64,000 nucleotides of DNA from Posidonia oceanica (lineage: Eukaryota > Streptophyta > Magnoliopsida > Alismatales > Posidoniaceae). Below, one piece after another: positions 43,301-55,520 of this stretch. Below the pieces are notes generated by a model. The model made no database searches. It worked only from the letters and a program-made list of their open reading frames with translations, and was not told where the DNA came from. The stretch is from assembly GCA_037176725.1 (NCBI GenBank), contig JAZBRS010000077.1, positions 2,666,001-2,730,000 on the forward strand, given 5' to 3'. Each line of letters begins with the position of its first letter. The first letter of the stretch is position 1. A program made the position numbers and the translations under genes.

Positions 43301-46155
43301 CCCTCAGGAATGCTCCGGTGGCCTCAGAATGCCACGACGTCGCCGCTCCCGACTGCAGCATCTCCGGACAGCTCTACAGTACTCCGACGTCTCCTCCGGC
43401 CCGCTTCGAGCCCCGCCGCCACTCCCCGACGCAGCCCAGACCTTCGCCGAGCTCCGGAGAGCATCGTTGCCGCGTCTCTGCCCCTCCAGCACCCCCTCTC
43501 ACCTTCTCCAGGCACTGGTAGCATTTTGCTATAGTGCCCGGCTTTTCCTTTGGTTACTGTAGCTTTATTTCTGTTTATTAAGCTTTTTGCCATCAAATTG
43601 CATATTTGTCTTGCTTTCTTACTTTATTGCTTTCCAGTCCTGTTCCTGTTTATCATTCATTTAATTTCGTATGTTAATCTTATAAAATTGCATGAAAAGC
43701 TTAAAAAATTAGTTAATTGCATGTTAGTCCTGCCACAGTGTTTCTCTTCAGTGTTTCCTTTAAATTCCAGTCCTTTTGTTTTATATTATTGTATGTTAGT
43801 CCTACTGATATTAATCTGAATTAATGTTTATATTTTACCTTGCTATATTGCATTTCTGGCCCCTGTTGTTGTTCTTATTTGCAATTTAATCCTCTGATCT
43901 GTTAACTTAGGTACTTATTTTCCAATTTTCTTTACTGCATCGCATCATTTCCCTCACATAATCTGATTTTTGCCTATAGGCCCTTCATCATGCACAGTAT
44001 ACATTTAAATACATATTTTGCTTATAAAATTGCATTTTTGACCCTGCATGTTTTGAAAATTGCACAAAGGTCCTCTGCATGCTTATAAAAATCATTAAAA
44101 TGCATATTTTGCTTATAAAATTACATTTTAGACCCTGCATATTTGAAGAATTGCATACCAGTCCCCTATTTGCATTCCCAGACCACTTAGATCCTTGTTT
44201 TGTTGAAAAAATTGCATTTTGGACCTTGTTAATTTCAAAATTGTATGCCAACTTACCATATGAGTCCAAAGCTTGTCTTGATGCATGGCTATCTTGAAAA
44301 ATTACATTTTGAACCCTACATTTTGTAAAATTGCATTCAGGCCCTCTGTTTCCCAAAAACCTTGCATAAAAGTCTCTAACTTTTCAAAATCCTTGCATTC
44401 AGACCCCCATCTTTTCAAAATTGCATGTAAGTCCCTAGTTTTTGAAAAATCATCCCTAAGTCTTTTCTTGCATTTTGCATGCATTGCATTCATGCATTCT
44501 TGTATCTGGCATCTCTTGCACACACATAAGCATTCTTAGCTCCCATTTACATGGAAGGACCTATTTTGCACACCCTTAGGCCCCCTTTTACACTTAGATC
44601 TTATCTTCTCTCTTGTTCTGGCCTCCTGCCTTGAAGTCTGGATTTCTTCAAATCCGGCCGTTGGATCTTCTCAACTAAGCTACTTGGGCGACCCCGGTGG
44701 AGCGCTTTTCGGCATGGACCAATCAGATTTCAGATTTCCAAGGTAAGTCCTCTCGAACTTCGGCAGTATCTTTTGCATATCATTCGCATTGCATGGCTTT
44801 TACATGCCCTTTTTCGCCCGTTTTGCGTGCCCGACTTTGTTTCTCGTACCGTTTTGCGTGCCCGACTTTGTTTCTCGTACCGTTTTGCATGCCACTTTGT
44901 TTCTTGCACCGTTTTGCGTGCCCGACTTTGTTTCTCGCACCGTTTTGCGTGCCCGACTTTGTTTCTCACATCGTTTTACATGCCGCTTTGTTTCTTGCAC
45001 CGTTTCACGTGCCGCTTTGTTTCTTGCACCGTTTTGCGTGTCGTTTTGTTTCTCGCACCGTTTTGCGTGCCGCTTTGTCTCTTGCACCGTTTTGCATGCT
45101 GCTTTGTTTCTTGCACCGTTTTGCGTGCCCGGCTTTGTTTCTCACAGCGTTTTGCGTGCCCGACTTTGTTTCTCGCACCGTTTTACGTGCTGCTTTGTTT
45201 CTTGCAACATTTTGCGCGCCCGACTTTGTTTCTTGCACTGTTTTGCGTGCCCAACTTTGTTCCTTGCACCGTTTTGCGTGTCGCTTTGTTTCTTGCACCG
45301 TTTTGCATGCCGACTTCGTTTCTAGCACTGTTTCACGTTTTTGCTTCGTTCTTGCACCGTTTTGCGTACCGACTTTGTTTCTCGTACCATTCTGCCTTCT
45401 CGTTTTGTTTCTTGCACTGTTTTAGGTCTTACCTCGTTTCTTGTATCGTTTTGCGTGTTTTACGCTGTTTCCTCTCGCATGTCGCCCGCATTGCCTGTTT
45501 TCACTGTTGTTTTGTTTTATCGCCCGCATTTGCATATAGGGCAGTGATGCTTACTGCCTGGAGTTCTCACAAGCTAGGTTTCGCCCGGTTCGGAACACAG
45601 ACAGCAATGCTAAGCGCTTAGACTGCACGTTTACTTTCTTGCATTGCATTCCATCACTTAGAGCACACCTTTGAGCATTTAGATAGGCATTCATTGGCAC
45701 TTAGGCATTCAAAGTCTGCATTTCCCTGCGTATGCGAGCGTAAGCCTAGAAAGACCGATTCTCGGGCGTGTCAGGGGTGCCTAACACCTTCCCCGCATGT
45801 AACAGGAGTCCTTGCCCTCTCTCTTGGCCCGCAATGACCATATTGCCCTTATCCTAGGCACAAGTCACATCATTTGCATTCATTTGCATCTCATTTCTTT
45901 TGCATTGCATCTTTTGCTTGGTTTTGCGTGATTATTCACACATTTCCCCGATTTTCCTTGTCTCCCAATCTAATAGACTTGGTGGCGACTCCAATTTGTC
46001 TTATCTTCTTCTTTTCTTCCCCTTTTCCTTTTTTTAAATGTTTTCGAGTTAAGTCTTCCTTCTCGGACATAACTGCTAATAGTGAGCCTGATTCTGATCG
46101 GTGCACGCGAGCTTTGGCAATGTGCATGGACGATCTGAACATCGGGATTACTACA
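40389..46155 (+). mobile_element. solo LTR, 5,767 bp
   Basis: Starts TGTTGACACC and ends ATTACTACA, the ends of this LTR type. It splits the H2 gag exactly (left part ends LMELAQRL, right part resumes GMALSVRP). The flanks GTAGG (40384-40388) and GGAGG (46156-46160) are a 5-bp duplication with one mismatch. No internal region or second LTR is present, so it arose by recombination between two LTRs. It has the mini-exon and donor (44714-44744), the TATA-like site (45533-45540), the fold-back (45771-45796), a GC-rich block (about 42840-43540), 31-bp-type tandem repeats (44812-45440) and a roughly 46-bp insertion close to its end. Reading frames in it are not genes. Confidence 0.93.
44812..45440 (+). 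repeat. LTR tandem repeat, about 30 bp unit
   Basis: About twenty copies of a unit like CCGTTTTGCGTGCCCGACTT plus TGTTTCTCGCA. Related arrays sit at the same place in N (about 53790-54095, unit with TTTTGGCACCGTTCTGCGTG) and, in reverse, in the intact LTRs (about 7620-7990 and 29980-30350, GCAAAACGAG type). They give long but meaningless Cys/Phe-rich or Lys/Arg-rich frames. Confidence 0.88.
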
Positions 46156-48759
46156 GGAGGGCATGGCTCTATCGGTTCGTCCCTCATCTGCTCCTATCGC
46201 TCCTGAGGTTCCTTTGAGGCCAGTTCCTGCATTTCATGCATCTACCTGCACACCTTTGCCTCGACCATCGTCTCAACTGCTCACGGTTCCGACGATGGGG
46301 GCCCGGTTACCGCCTCCTTCCGCACATCACTTAGCACAACATGCTCCTCTTCCCCCTGGTGGTCAGTCCTTTGGGCTGGCTGGAGCCTAGTACTCCACTG
46401 GCTCGCTGTCCGGCACCCTGCCTGTACAGCAACTGGTGCTCCAGCATCCTACCCCTCTCACAGCACAGCATGTCTCCTACCCTCCTCCCTTGCATCAGGC
46501 CTAGAACCCTGCATTCATCCCTGCATACACAGTTCCCCAGCACGGATACGCGGACCATCCCGTTGCTCCACCAGGCGATGCTATGGTAGATCCAGAGGAG
46601 CACTTAGGTGCGACCCATTCGGCGTATGTGCTCACTACCCCTGCCAATCCCTCTCCTATGGCAGCAAATCCAGACCCCATTAACAATCGAATGGACGTCT
46701 TAGAAAAGGCACTACGACTAGTGTAGGGTACTGAGCACCAGACCTACCAATTTCGGGACCTCTACTGTTTTCCAGAGGCAGTACTCCCTCCGAAGTTAAA
46801 AATCCCGGACTTCGAGAAATACAATGGTAGGGGCTGCCCCATAGCACACCTGAAGGCGTATTGCTGTGATCTCGCTCAGCTTCAGGCTGACGAGAGGTTT
46901 CTGATCCGCCTGTTCTAGAAGAGCTTGACCGGGCCAGCACTCAAGTGGTTCACATCACTTGATATGTCAACCATCAAGACTTGGAATGACCTTAGTCAGG
47001 CGTTCCTGGAACAGTACTCCTTCAACCTCGATCTAGTCCCAAAGTGGGTGGACTTGATCATAATTAAGCAAAATTCCGGCGAGCCGTTCGGAGAGTACGT
47101 CAGCCGCTGGCGCACCCTTGCTTCACAGGTCCGAGATAGACCCTCTGACGAGAAGTCTATTGAGATCGTTATCAAAGGGGCGCAGCCATCTCTTGGAGCT
47201 CTGCTTAGCATCCAGCCAGTCACTACTTTTGCAACACTTATCCGAGTCGGAGCGCGCGTGGAGAGTTCTTTGCGGAGTGGCAACTTCCTAGCTCTCTCTA
47301 CGTTCGCTAAGCAGGCCGCGATTAGCAATAACAGTGCCAACAGCAGTGCTTTCAACAACAACAGCGGCAGCAGCAACAACCGTCCGAAGAAGAAGGACTC
47401 GTCGAAAACCGCTATTGCGTTCATCGACTCTCCTGCTGTGCCTGTTCACTTGCCGTCCAGCCTGCCCCAGCTCAGATGGTGTATGCTCTTGCACCTAGGA
47501 ATCCACCCACACCACAGATCACAACCACCGCTAGATTGGTCTACCCCGCCGCACCGGTTCAGCAAGGCTCATACCAGAGGCAAAGAAGGCCACCCACTGA
47601 GAAGCGGAAATTCGCCCCACTGGTGGAACCGCTCACGGTCATCTTGCCGAAGGTTGCATCGCTCCTGAAGTTCCCGGAGGTTCGCCCGCCCCCAAATCCT
47701 TTGCCGCATTGGTTTAAGGTGAACCTCTTCTGCAATTTCCATCGAAGTGTCGGGCATTCGACGGACAATTGCTACTCCCTGCGGAACGCTATTCAGGATC
47801 TAATCGAATCAGGAACGGTTGTGATTGACACACACGAGGCATCCACTCAAGCACACACACATGCATCTGCACATTCAGCTGTTCCCCCTCATTCTGGCAT
47901 CATCCACCAACCTCTGCCAGAGCACACTTATCCGGGAGGGGTAGGAACCTTAGGCATTCATTCTGTCTTTCCTTCTGGGCCTACTACCTCTGTTGTAGAC
48001 CCTTCTGATCTCATTTCTGATATCTCTGAGCCTTTCCTTATCAATCTCTACCTTGCGGCAGTTCCCGGCTCCGAGTTGGGAGTTCACACAATCCGACCGC
48101 GTGCCAGGCCGAAGTGCCCCTTCGCACCTCCTGCTGTGCCTCCTCAGGCTCAACTGCCTATACACCTCCTAGCTAGAGCCCAGCCTACATCCCCTGTCCA
48201 CCTCTTAGGGCGACCTCAGCTAGAATCCCCCATACATCTTCTAGGCAGACCTCAGTCAGCCCCTGCCTTCCTACCCCAACAACCTTACCATTTAGATAAA
48301 CCTCAATACCCAGTAGGTCCCCCTGTAACCCCTCTTGTGCTCGCAGCACGTGCTCAAGTGGTTATTGATTTAACCTTAGACACCCATCGCGTCCCTTACA
48401 GCTACGCCACAGAAATGTGTGCGAAAGTAACGCGATCGGGGAGAGTCTACAGACCCCCAGCACCAACCATTAGGTCAAGTCACCCTGAACCTGCTATGCC
48501 CCCACCCTCTAACCAACCCATAGCAGACCCAGCCATAAACCAACCTGTAGCAAGCCAAATCCCTGCCCAACCTGTAGCGGCCCAATCTCTTGCCACTACC
48601 CCTTTAGAGTTTGCCAAATCAACCCCTCCTGCTGCCAAGAAAAACCAACCCAAAGCAGACATAACCTCCCAACTTAAGAAGGTCAGAGCCGATATTTCCA
48701 TTTGGGACCTAATCCACACCTCTGCCGAACACCGCAAGTCTTTTCTTCGTGTGTTCTAG
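46156..48759 (+). pseudogene. gag remainder with core and zinc knuckle (H2)
   Basis: Resumes at GMALSVRP. It includes the Pro-rich region, the gag core (PKLKIPDFEKYNGRGC... and KSLTGPALKWFTSLD), and a CX2HX4HX4C zinc knuckle (FCNFHRSVGHSTDNC, near 47728-47772). In-frame stops at 46388, 46502, 46724, 46916 and 48757 are all TAG where the intact copy has CAG. One frameshift near 47457 comes from the loss of two bases after VPVHLPS. Apart from these it is a well-preserved structural protein gene, probably young when silenced. Confidence 0.93.
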
Positions 48760-49164
48760 GCTGCCCGTGTGTCCCAATCTATTGAGCCTTTGGCTTTGGA
48801 AAGCATGGTAGGGATGATTGTGGAGCCCCAGGTCATCTCTTTTACAAGTGATGAGCTGCCTCCGGTGGAGATTAATCACAATCAACCCCTGTTCGTCACG
48901 GTTCAGTTCAAAAACTTTCGCATTCCCCTAACACTGGTTGATAATGGGTCCGACCTTAACGTCTGCCCCTTGCGTACTACAACCAAGCTCGGATTCAAGG
49001 CTGAGGACATCACGCCAGTCATGAAGGGAATGACAGCTTTTGACAACACCCACCATGATGCTCCGGGGATCCTGATTATTCCTCTTGCCATTGGCCTGAT
49101 CGTTTGCGATGTAGAATTCTATATCATCGACTTGAAGTCGAACTTCAATCTCCTACTTGGGCAC
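48760..49164 (+). pseudogene. protease fragment (H2), cut by element N
   Basis: Same frame as the gag before it. Contains PLFVTVQFKNFRIPLTLVDNGSDLNV with the DNGS active-site loop near 48940, then CPLRTTTKLGFKAEDITPVMKG. It stops at FNLLLGH where the LTR of N begins (49165). A retropepsin in origin; not functional here because its gag is broken and the rest is displaced beyond N. Confidence 0.92.
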
Positions 49165-52100
49165 TGTTGACACCCCATTTCGACAAGGCCGAATTGGCAG
49201 GGCTCTCTGGTGGCTAGGAAAAAACCCAAAATTACACCTTTTCCCACACCCTTCCTTTCAAATCAAAACTCCACCTCAAACCCCAAAACAAAACCTAGAA
49301 CCACACCCATTTTCTAACCCAGAAAACCACCCCAAAACCCTCTCAAAACCTTACCCTGAAACCATCCAAGACCTTGCCCTAAAACCATCCAAACCTAGGT
49401 CCAAATCCACACCTCTCCCTCTCTCTTTCCCTCCAAAACAAGCCCAAACTCAACCTAGGATCACACCCCTTTTCCGAACCCAAAAACCAACCAAAAACCA
49501 TAGCAAAACTCACCATCCCTGACTTAACAAACCCACCAAAAATCCTAGAAACTTTCAAACCAAAACCACTCCTAAAAACCCTAGGAAACTTAGGCAAAAC
49601 TACCCTTTTTCTACACCTCAAAACCCTTCCAAAACTTCCCCAAAACCAAACCAAAACCCTAGGTCACACACTAGAGACCCTAGACTACACACTCAACAAA
49701 TTTCACTCCTTTTTGAAACCTCTAAGACCTCCATTTACCCAAATTATCCTTTTCTCTCTCCTGGATTATTCTTTTCTCTCTCCTCTCTCTCTCCTGATTA
49801 TCATCCTTCTTTTCACCCCCTGTTCTCCCTCTTTTTTGTCTGGCTGTGGGCCCCCCTTGTACTTCCATCTGTTCTCAACCTTATTCCTATTTTTATCTTA
49901 TTTTTACCATTTTCTTTGATTTTCAAAAAATTACTTTCCTTCAACTCCTCTCTTTCCTATTTATCCCTCCATTTCTCCCTTTTCCTCTCCTTTCTATTTT
50001 CCTCTTCTCCTCTCTTACTAAACCCCTAAAAAACCTTCAAAAACATTTAAAACTCTAAAACAAAAGAGAAACAAGTCAAAATCCTAAAAATAAATAATTA
50101 AAAACTTAAACAAACAATCAAAAATAAGAACCTAACTAAATCCAATTAAAAAAGGAAATTGAGAATGTAATCTAAAAAATGCAAAACAAACAAAAAGAAA
50201 ATGCTATAAAATCAAAGAAAAAACCAAGATATAATCAAAACAAGCTAGAGTAAAAACCCTACTAAAAACAACCAAAAAAAAAACGAACCCTAAAAAGGAA
50301 GAAAGCAATTAAGAGCATTAAGACAAGTAATTAATTAAAGAACACTTAACAAATCTAAAAGCAAACAATCAAAAGTTTAAAAACACTTAATTAAACAAGA
50401 AAAACTTAACTAAAAAATATTAAAAGAATTCAACAAACAAAATCAAATTTAAAACAAGACTTAAACAAAACCCTAAAAAAGATTAAAATCAAAGGCTAAA
50501 ACTCACCCTAATTAATTTAAAAACAATCTTTAAAAAACCTAATCAAAAATTCCAAAGACTTAACAAGAAAAACATAACTAAAAGACAATTTAAAAACTTA
50601 ACAAACATTTAAACAAAAATCAAAAACCATTTAAAAGAGAACTCAAAATCCTAATCAAAACTAAAACTCCTTAATCCTAAAATCCTAATTAAAAACAACC
50701 ATTAAAAAAAACCAAATCTAAAAATCCTAACTTGGGCAATCACCTTAAAGTCTTTTTATTTTTATTCTCATTTTATTTTATTTTTATTTTTATTCCTTTT
50801 CATCCATCTTCTTTCTCCTCTTTCTTTCTTTTTCTTTCTTCTTCCCTTTCTTTTCTACCCCTCCTTCATTCCTTCTTTCTTAATTTCTTTTTTTTTTCTA
50901 CTGTGCAGCCCACCACCAGCCCACAGCCCGTTTGCCCCACCTCTTTCCCTCCTTCTCTTCTTCTTCTTCTTCTTCCATTCTTCTTCTCCTCCTCTCAAAA
51001 CAAAAAACGACAGCCAACCCCTCTCTTTTTTCAAACCTCCACCTGACACCACCATGGACTCTCCTCCATCACCACCATGCCCTATGGCCGAAGACCAGCA
51101 CAGCAACCCCTCCCATGCTCTGCCAAAAATGGCAGAAACCCATACCTTTGACCTCAGACCATTGAAAATTCAGTGGAGAGAAAAGAGATCAAAACCGTTT
51201 TTTTCCTTCACAACCGGGGATCTTTTTTGGCACACTCTGAAAACACCAAGTCTCCAGCTCTCTCACCCTTCTTCCAGAACCCAAAAATACCTTGAATCCT
51301 TCTCGGAATAGACCTCCAAAGCCTTCAGCACCCAACACCTCCCAGAACGACCCTCTCCATTGAAAATCCACCACCACGAGCCTCCTAAAATCCCATAACT
51401 TTGCCACCAGACTCACCAAGCAACCACCTTTCCGAGCCACCCAAAATCGCGTCCTAAAACCTCCCACACTCCTTACAGTCCACTACAAACACTTGGGTCC
51501 CTTTTTTGCCCAAAAACTTCAAACCTCCATAACTTCTTCCACACTCAGTAAAATCCACTTCCGTTTCCTCCCACGCACTCCCCAGACAACCACCTAGCTG
51601 CCCGTACCCTTGGCTCGGCCTGGAACGCCGCACAACGCCGCATCCACCTCAGCCTTCACAGCAAAGCCTCTGCTGAACCAGATCTCGCCTCGGCTGTAGA
51701 ACGCGCTCCCGATTGCTCCGTCATCTTCCTTGGACCTCCGGCGACGCCCCCGAACCTCCCCAGCACCAGCAGCCGCCGTCCTCCGCCGTCTCCACCTCCC
51801 TCTGGCCGGCCGAAATATTCCTGGATGGGTGGCCTCTTCCAGCGCGCGTGAGGGGTGAAGCAAGCCTCCACCGGATTCTCCTCTTCTCCCTCTTGCTCCT
51901 CGGCCTTTCCCCGGGGGTTTTCATCGCCTGTGCCGCCCACAATCCTTCGCCAAAGTTGCTGTCTTCTCCGGCGTCGGCCACCCCCGCAGCGGCCGTCGCG
52001 CGTCGTCCGATCGCCCCACGCTCCGCCGCAAGCCTCCGCATCCTCCGTCGCACCCCGCCGCACTCGCCCCACGCTCTGCCGCCCCGCGTCGCCCCTCCTT

Positions 52101-54756
52101 CGCCGGTCCAGAGCAACCGCTGGCCATCCTCCGGTCATCCACCCCTGCTATAAGTCCACTGTTTCATTTTTTATTTTTTCAGTAACTTAGTTTAATTTAC
52201 TTGCATTGCATTCATGTCATATTAAGTTTTTAATATTGCGTTTAGGTCCTGATCAGTTAAGACTTATGTTATATTGAATTTAGAATCATGCTAAATTGCA
52301 ATAAATGTCCACATTTTTGCATATTTGCACTGACATCCACTTACAGTTCATGTTCTTTAGTTGCCTTTTAATTAAAGTCCTGCATGTTTCTTTTATTGCA
52401 TGATGGTCCTTTGTTGTTGTGATCCTAGTTGTACTACTTTAAATTTAGTCCAGTAAGTTGCCTTATTTGCATATCAGTCCAATCTTGGTTCAACATGACT
52501 TGCCATGCTTTATTGCTTGCCGCAGCATGTTTTTATTTTTGCAATTAGGTCCTTTAGATGTTTAATGCCACTTAAATGCTTGCTATCACCTTATTAAATT
52601 GTTGTTAAGTCCTAATCTTTGTGTTATTTGCATGTTGGTCCTTTGAGCTGTTATCATGCATTCTGTTTGCATCCTTCATTCATTGCATTGCATGCTTAGC
52701 TCTTGCTTCCTGATTTTGCACATAGGTCCTCTGCATCATGCATAGCATGCATTTAGCTTGCATTTTTCTTACAAAATTGCATTTCAACCCCTGTATGTTT
52801 TAAAATCGCATGTAGATCCTCCATATGATTGCAAAGCCTATTCTAGTGCATGTTTACCTTATTAGGTTGCATTTTGAACCCTGCATCTTGCAAAATTGCA
52901 TTCAGACCCCTAAGCTTTCAAAAACCTTGCATAAAAAGCCCCAAACTTTTCAAAATCTTTGCATTTAGACCCCCATTCTTTCAAAAATTGCATTTAAGTC
53001 CCTAATTTTCTGAAAAATCATCCTTAGGTCTTTTCTTGCATTTTGCATGCATTGCACTCATGCATTCTTGCATTTTTTCATTCCTTGCACACACTTAAAC
53101 ACCCTTAGCTCCCATTCACAGGGGAGGACCTATTTGCACACCCCTAGGACCCCCTGTACACTTAGTTCTATTCTTCTCCCCTGTTCTGGCCCCTTTGCCT
53201 TGAAGCTGGAATATCTTCCGATCCGGCCGTTGGATCTTCTCAACCAAGCTACCTGGACGACCCCGGTGGAGCGCTCTTCAGCATGGACCAAACAGATCTC
53301 AGATCAGGCTTCAGATTTCCCAGGTAAGTCCTCCTGAACCCCTACACTGCATTCATTTGCACACCATTTGCATTGCATGCATCGTTTTCGCTTTCTGTTT
53401 CCTCGAACATGTAGAACAGGACTTCCTCCTCTTATCTATCAGCTCCGCTCCCCTTTTTCGCGTATTCCCAGGTGTTTTGTGTTGCGTTTCCCCTGGATTC
53501 ACCACTCATTGCGACTTTTTTCCCCCTTTTCCACGATCCAATCGCGTCGCGAGCTTTGGGCAGCGTGCGAGACACATCGTGGGGCGGTTTAGTGGGAAAC
53601 AGTCACAAAGCGGTGGTAATACCTCCACTTGCTTCTTTTCCCTTTTGTAGGTCTTCACACCTTCTCTGTGTGGCCCTTAAACAGTGTCTGTTCTCACGCA
53701 CGCACTGTTTGTTTCTCCTTTTGCTTCTCTTGTCCACTCTCCTTGCATTTGCATCTGCATGGTTTTGCCGAGGTTTTATTTCGTCGCTTTTGGCACCGTT
53801 TTGCGTGCCCACTTTGTTTTTGGCACCGTTCTGCGTGCTCGCTTCGCTTTTGGCACAGTTCTGCATGCTCGCTTCGCTTTTGGCACCGTTCTGCGTGCCC
53901 GCTTCATCTTTTGGCACCGTTCTGCATGCCCGCTTCGGCTTTTGGCACCGTTCTACGTGCCCGCTTCGTCTTTGGCACCGTTCTACGTGCCCGCTTCATT
54001 TTTGGCACCGTTCTGCGTGCCCGCTCCGCTTTTGGCACCGTTTTGCGTGCCCGCTTTGCTTTTGGCACCGTTTTGCGTGCCCGCCTTGTCTTTTGCATCA
54101 TTTTCTCTTGCATGTCGCTTGCATCTACTTGGTTTTACCGTCGTTTTGCTTTTTCGTTTGCATTTGCATATAGGGCAGTGATGCTTACTGCCTGGAGTTC
54201 TCTCGAGCCCGGTTTCGCCCGGTTCGGAACACAGACAGCGTTGCTGAGCACTTAGACTGCACGTTTACTTTCCTGCTTTGCATCCCATCACTTAGAGCAC
54301 ACCTATGAGCATTCATTCTGGAATTCATTGGCATTTAGGCATTCAAACCTGCATTTCCTTGCGTATGCAAGCGTAAGCCTAGAAAGACCGATTCTCGGGC
54401 GTGTCGGGGGTGCCTAACACCTTCCCCGCGCGTAACAGGAGTCCTTGCCCAGTTTTTTGGCCCGTAATGACCATATTGCCCTTATCCTAGGCATGAGTCA
54501 TCTCATTTGCATTCATTTGCATTTGTTTTCCTTTGCATTGCTTTGCTTTGCATTTCTTGCTTGGTTTTGCGTGTTAATCCACGCATTTCCCTCGGTTTTC
54601 CTTGTCTCCCGATAATAGACACGGTGGCGACTCTGAATTGTCTTATCTTCTTCTTTTCTTATCTTTTCTCCTCTGTTTTAAGTGTTTTTGAGTTGAGCCC
54701 TCCTCCTCGGACCATCGCCGCCACTAGTAAGCCTGATTCTGATTAGGATTACTACA
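49165..54756 (+). repeat. 5' LTR of N (5,592 bp)
   Basis: Begins TGTTGACACCCCATTTCGAC and ends GATTACTACA. Order as in the other LTRs: A/C-rich first kilobase, A-rich stretch (50010-50750), T/C-rich tract (50750-51000), GC-rich block (about 51590-52150), T-rich part, mini-exon and donor (53283-53329), tandem repeats (about 53790-54095), TATA-like site (54167-54174), fold-back (54402-54429). It is closer in sequence to the solo LTR than to the intact element's LTR. It contains no supported gene. Confidence 0.93.
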
Positions 54757-55520
54757 GTGGCGACTCCGTTGGGGATTGCAGACTCCGGCTTTCGCCTTTG
54801 CTTTCGCTCGCTTGCTTTGCATCTTTGTTTGCCTTTGTGCCTTTGTCTGCCTTGTCTGTTTGCTTGTCTGCCTGTGTCGGCTCCTAGCGAGTCGCACAGT
54901 GGCGACTCCGCTGGGGATGACAGACTCCGACTTTCGCCTTTGCTTTCGCTCGCTTGCTTTGCATCTTTGTTTGCCTTTGTGCCTTTGTCTGCCTTGTCTG
55001 TTTGCTTGTCTGCCTATGTCGGCTCCCAGCGAGTCGCACAGTGGCGACTCTGCTGGGGATGCTAGACTCTGACTTTCGCCTTTGCTTTCGCTCGATTGCT
55101 TTGCATCTTTGTTTGCCTTTGTGCCTTTGTCTGCCCTGTTTGTTTGCTTGTCTGCCTGTGTCGGCTCCCAGCGAGTCGCACAGTGGCGACTCCGCTGGGG
55201 ATGTCTAGACTCCGGCTTTCGCCTTCGCTTTCGCTCGCTTGGGATTTGCATTCTTTGTTTGCCTTGGTGCCCTTTGCCTTGCTTTTGCTTGCCTGTCTGC
55301 TTTGTGCCCTTTGCCTTGCTTTTGCTTGCTTGCTTGCCTGTCTGCTTTGCCCAGCGAAGTCGACAGTGGTGACTCCGCTGGGGAGAAAGCAGACTCCGGC
55401 TTTCGTTCCTGGCTTTTTCGCTCGCCTGTTCTGCTTTCTTTGTTTGCCTTTTGTGCCTCCTTTGCCTGTTTTGCTTGCTTTTCTGTGCAAATTCCTAGCG
55501 AGTCGCCTCGTGGCTACTCT
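54757..55520 (+). repeat. 142-bp tandem repeat carrying five PBS copies
   Basis: The PBS next to the LTR (54758-54775) is repeated at 54900, 55042 and 55184, exactly 142 bp apart, and again at 55367. Each copy is TGGCGACTCCGCTGGGGA with at most one or two changes and is followed by CTTTCGCCTTTGCTTTCGCTC-like text ending in AGCGAGTCGCACAG. A sixth, worn copy sits near 55510 and has a counterpart in the intact element's leader, which otherwise has a single PBS. Confidence 0.93.

Larger units (their letters stand above)
39910..49164 (+). mobile_element. H2: gag-protease relic, interrupted by a solo LTR and by N
   Basis: Second plus-strand Tat element: gag start 39910-40388, then a solo LTR, gag remainder 46156-48759, protease 48760-49164, then element N. 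RT and the rest should lie beyond the window. Its first bases join the H1 3' UTR directly, at a point matching residue 40-41 of the longest open frame upstream of the gag ATG. Confidence 0.88.

Noticed and set aside
44697..45621. Cys/Phe-rich frames of 240-280 codons in the solo LTR
   Set aside because: Three overlapping frames are open at once because of a repeat without stops; none has a counterpart in the intact LTR.
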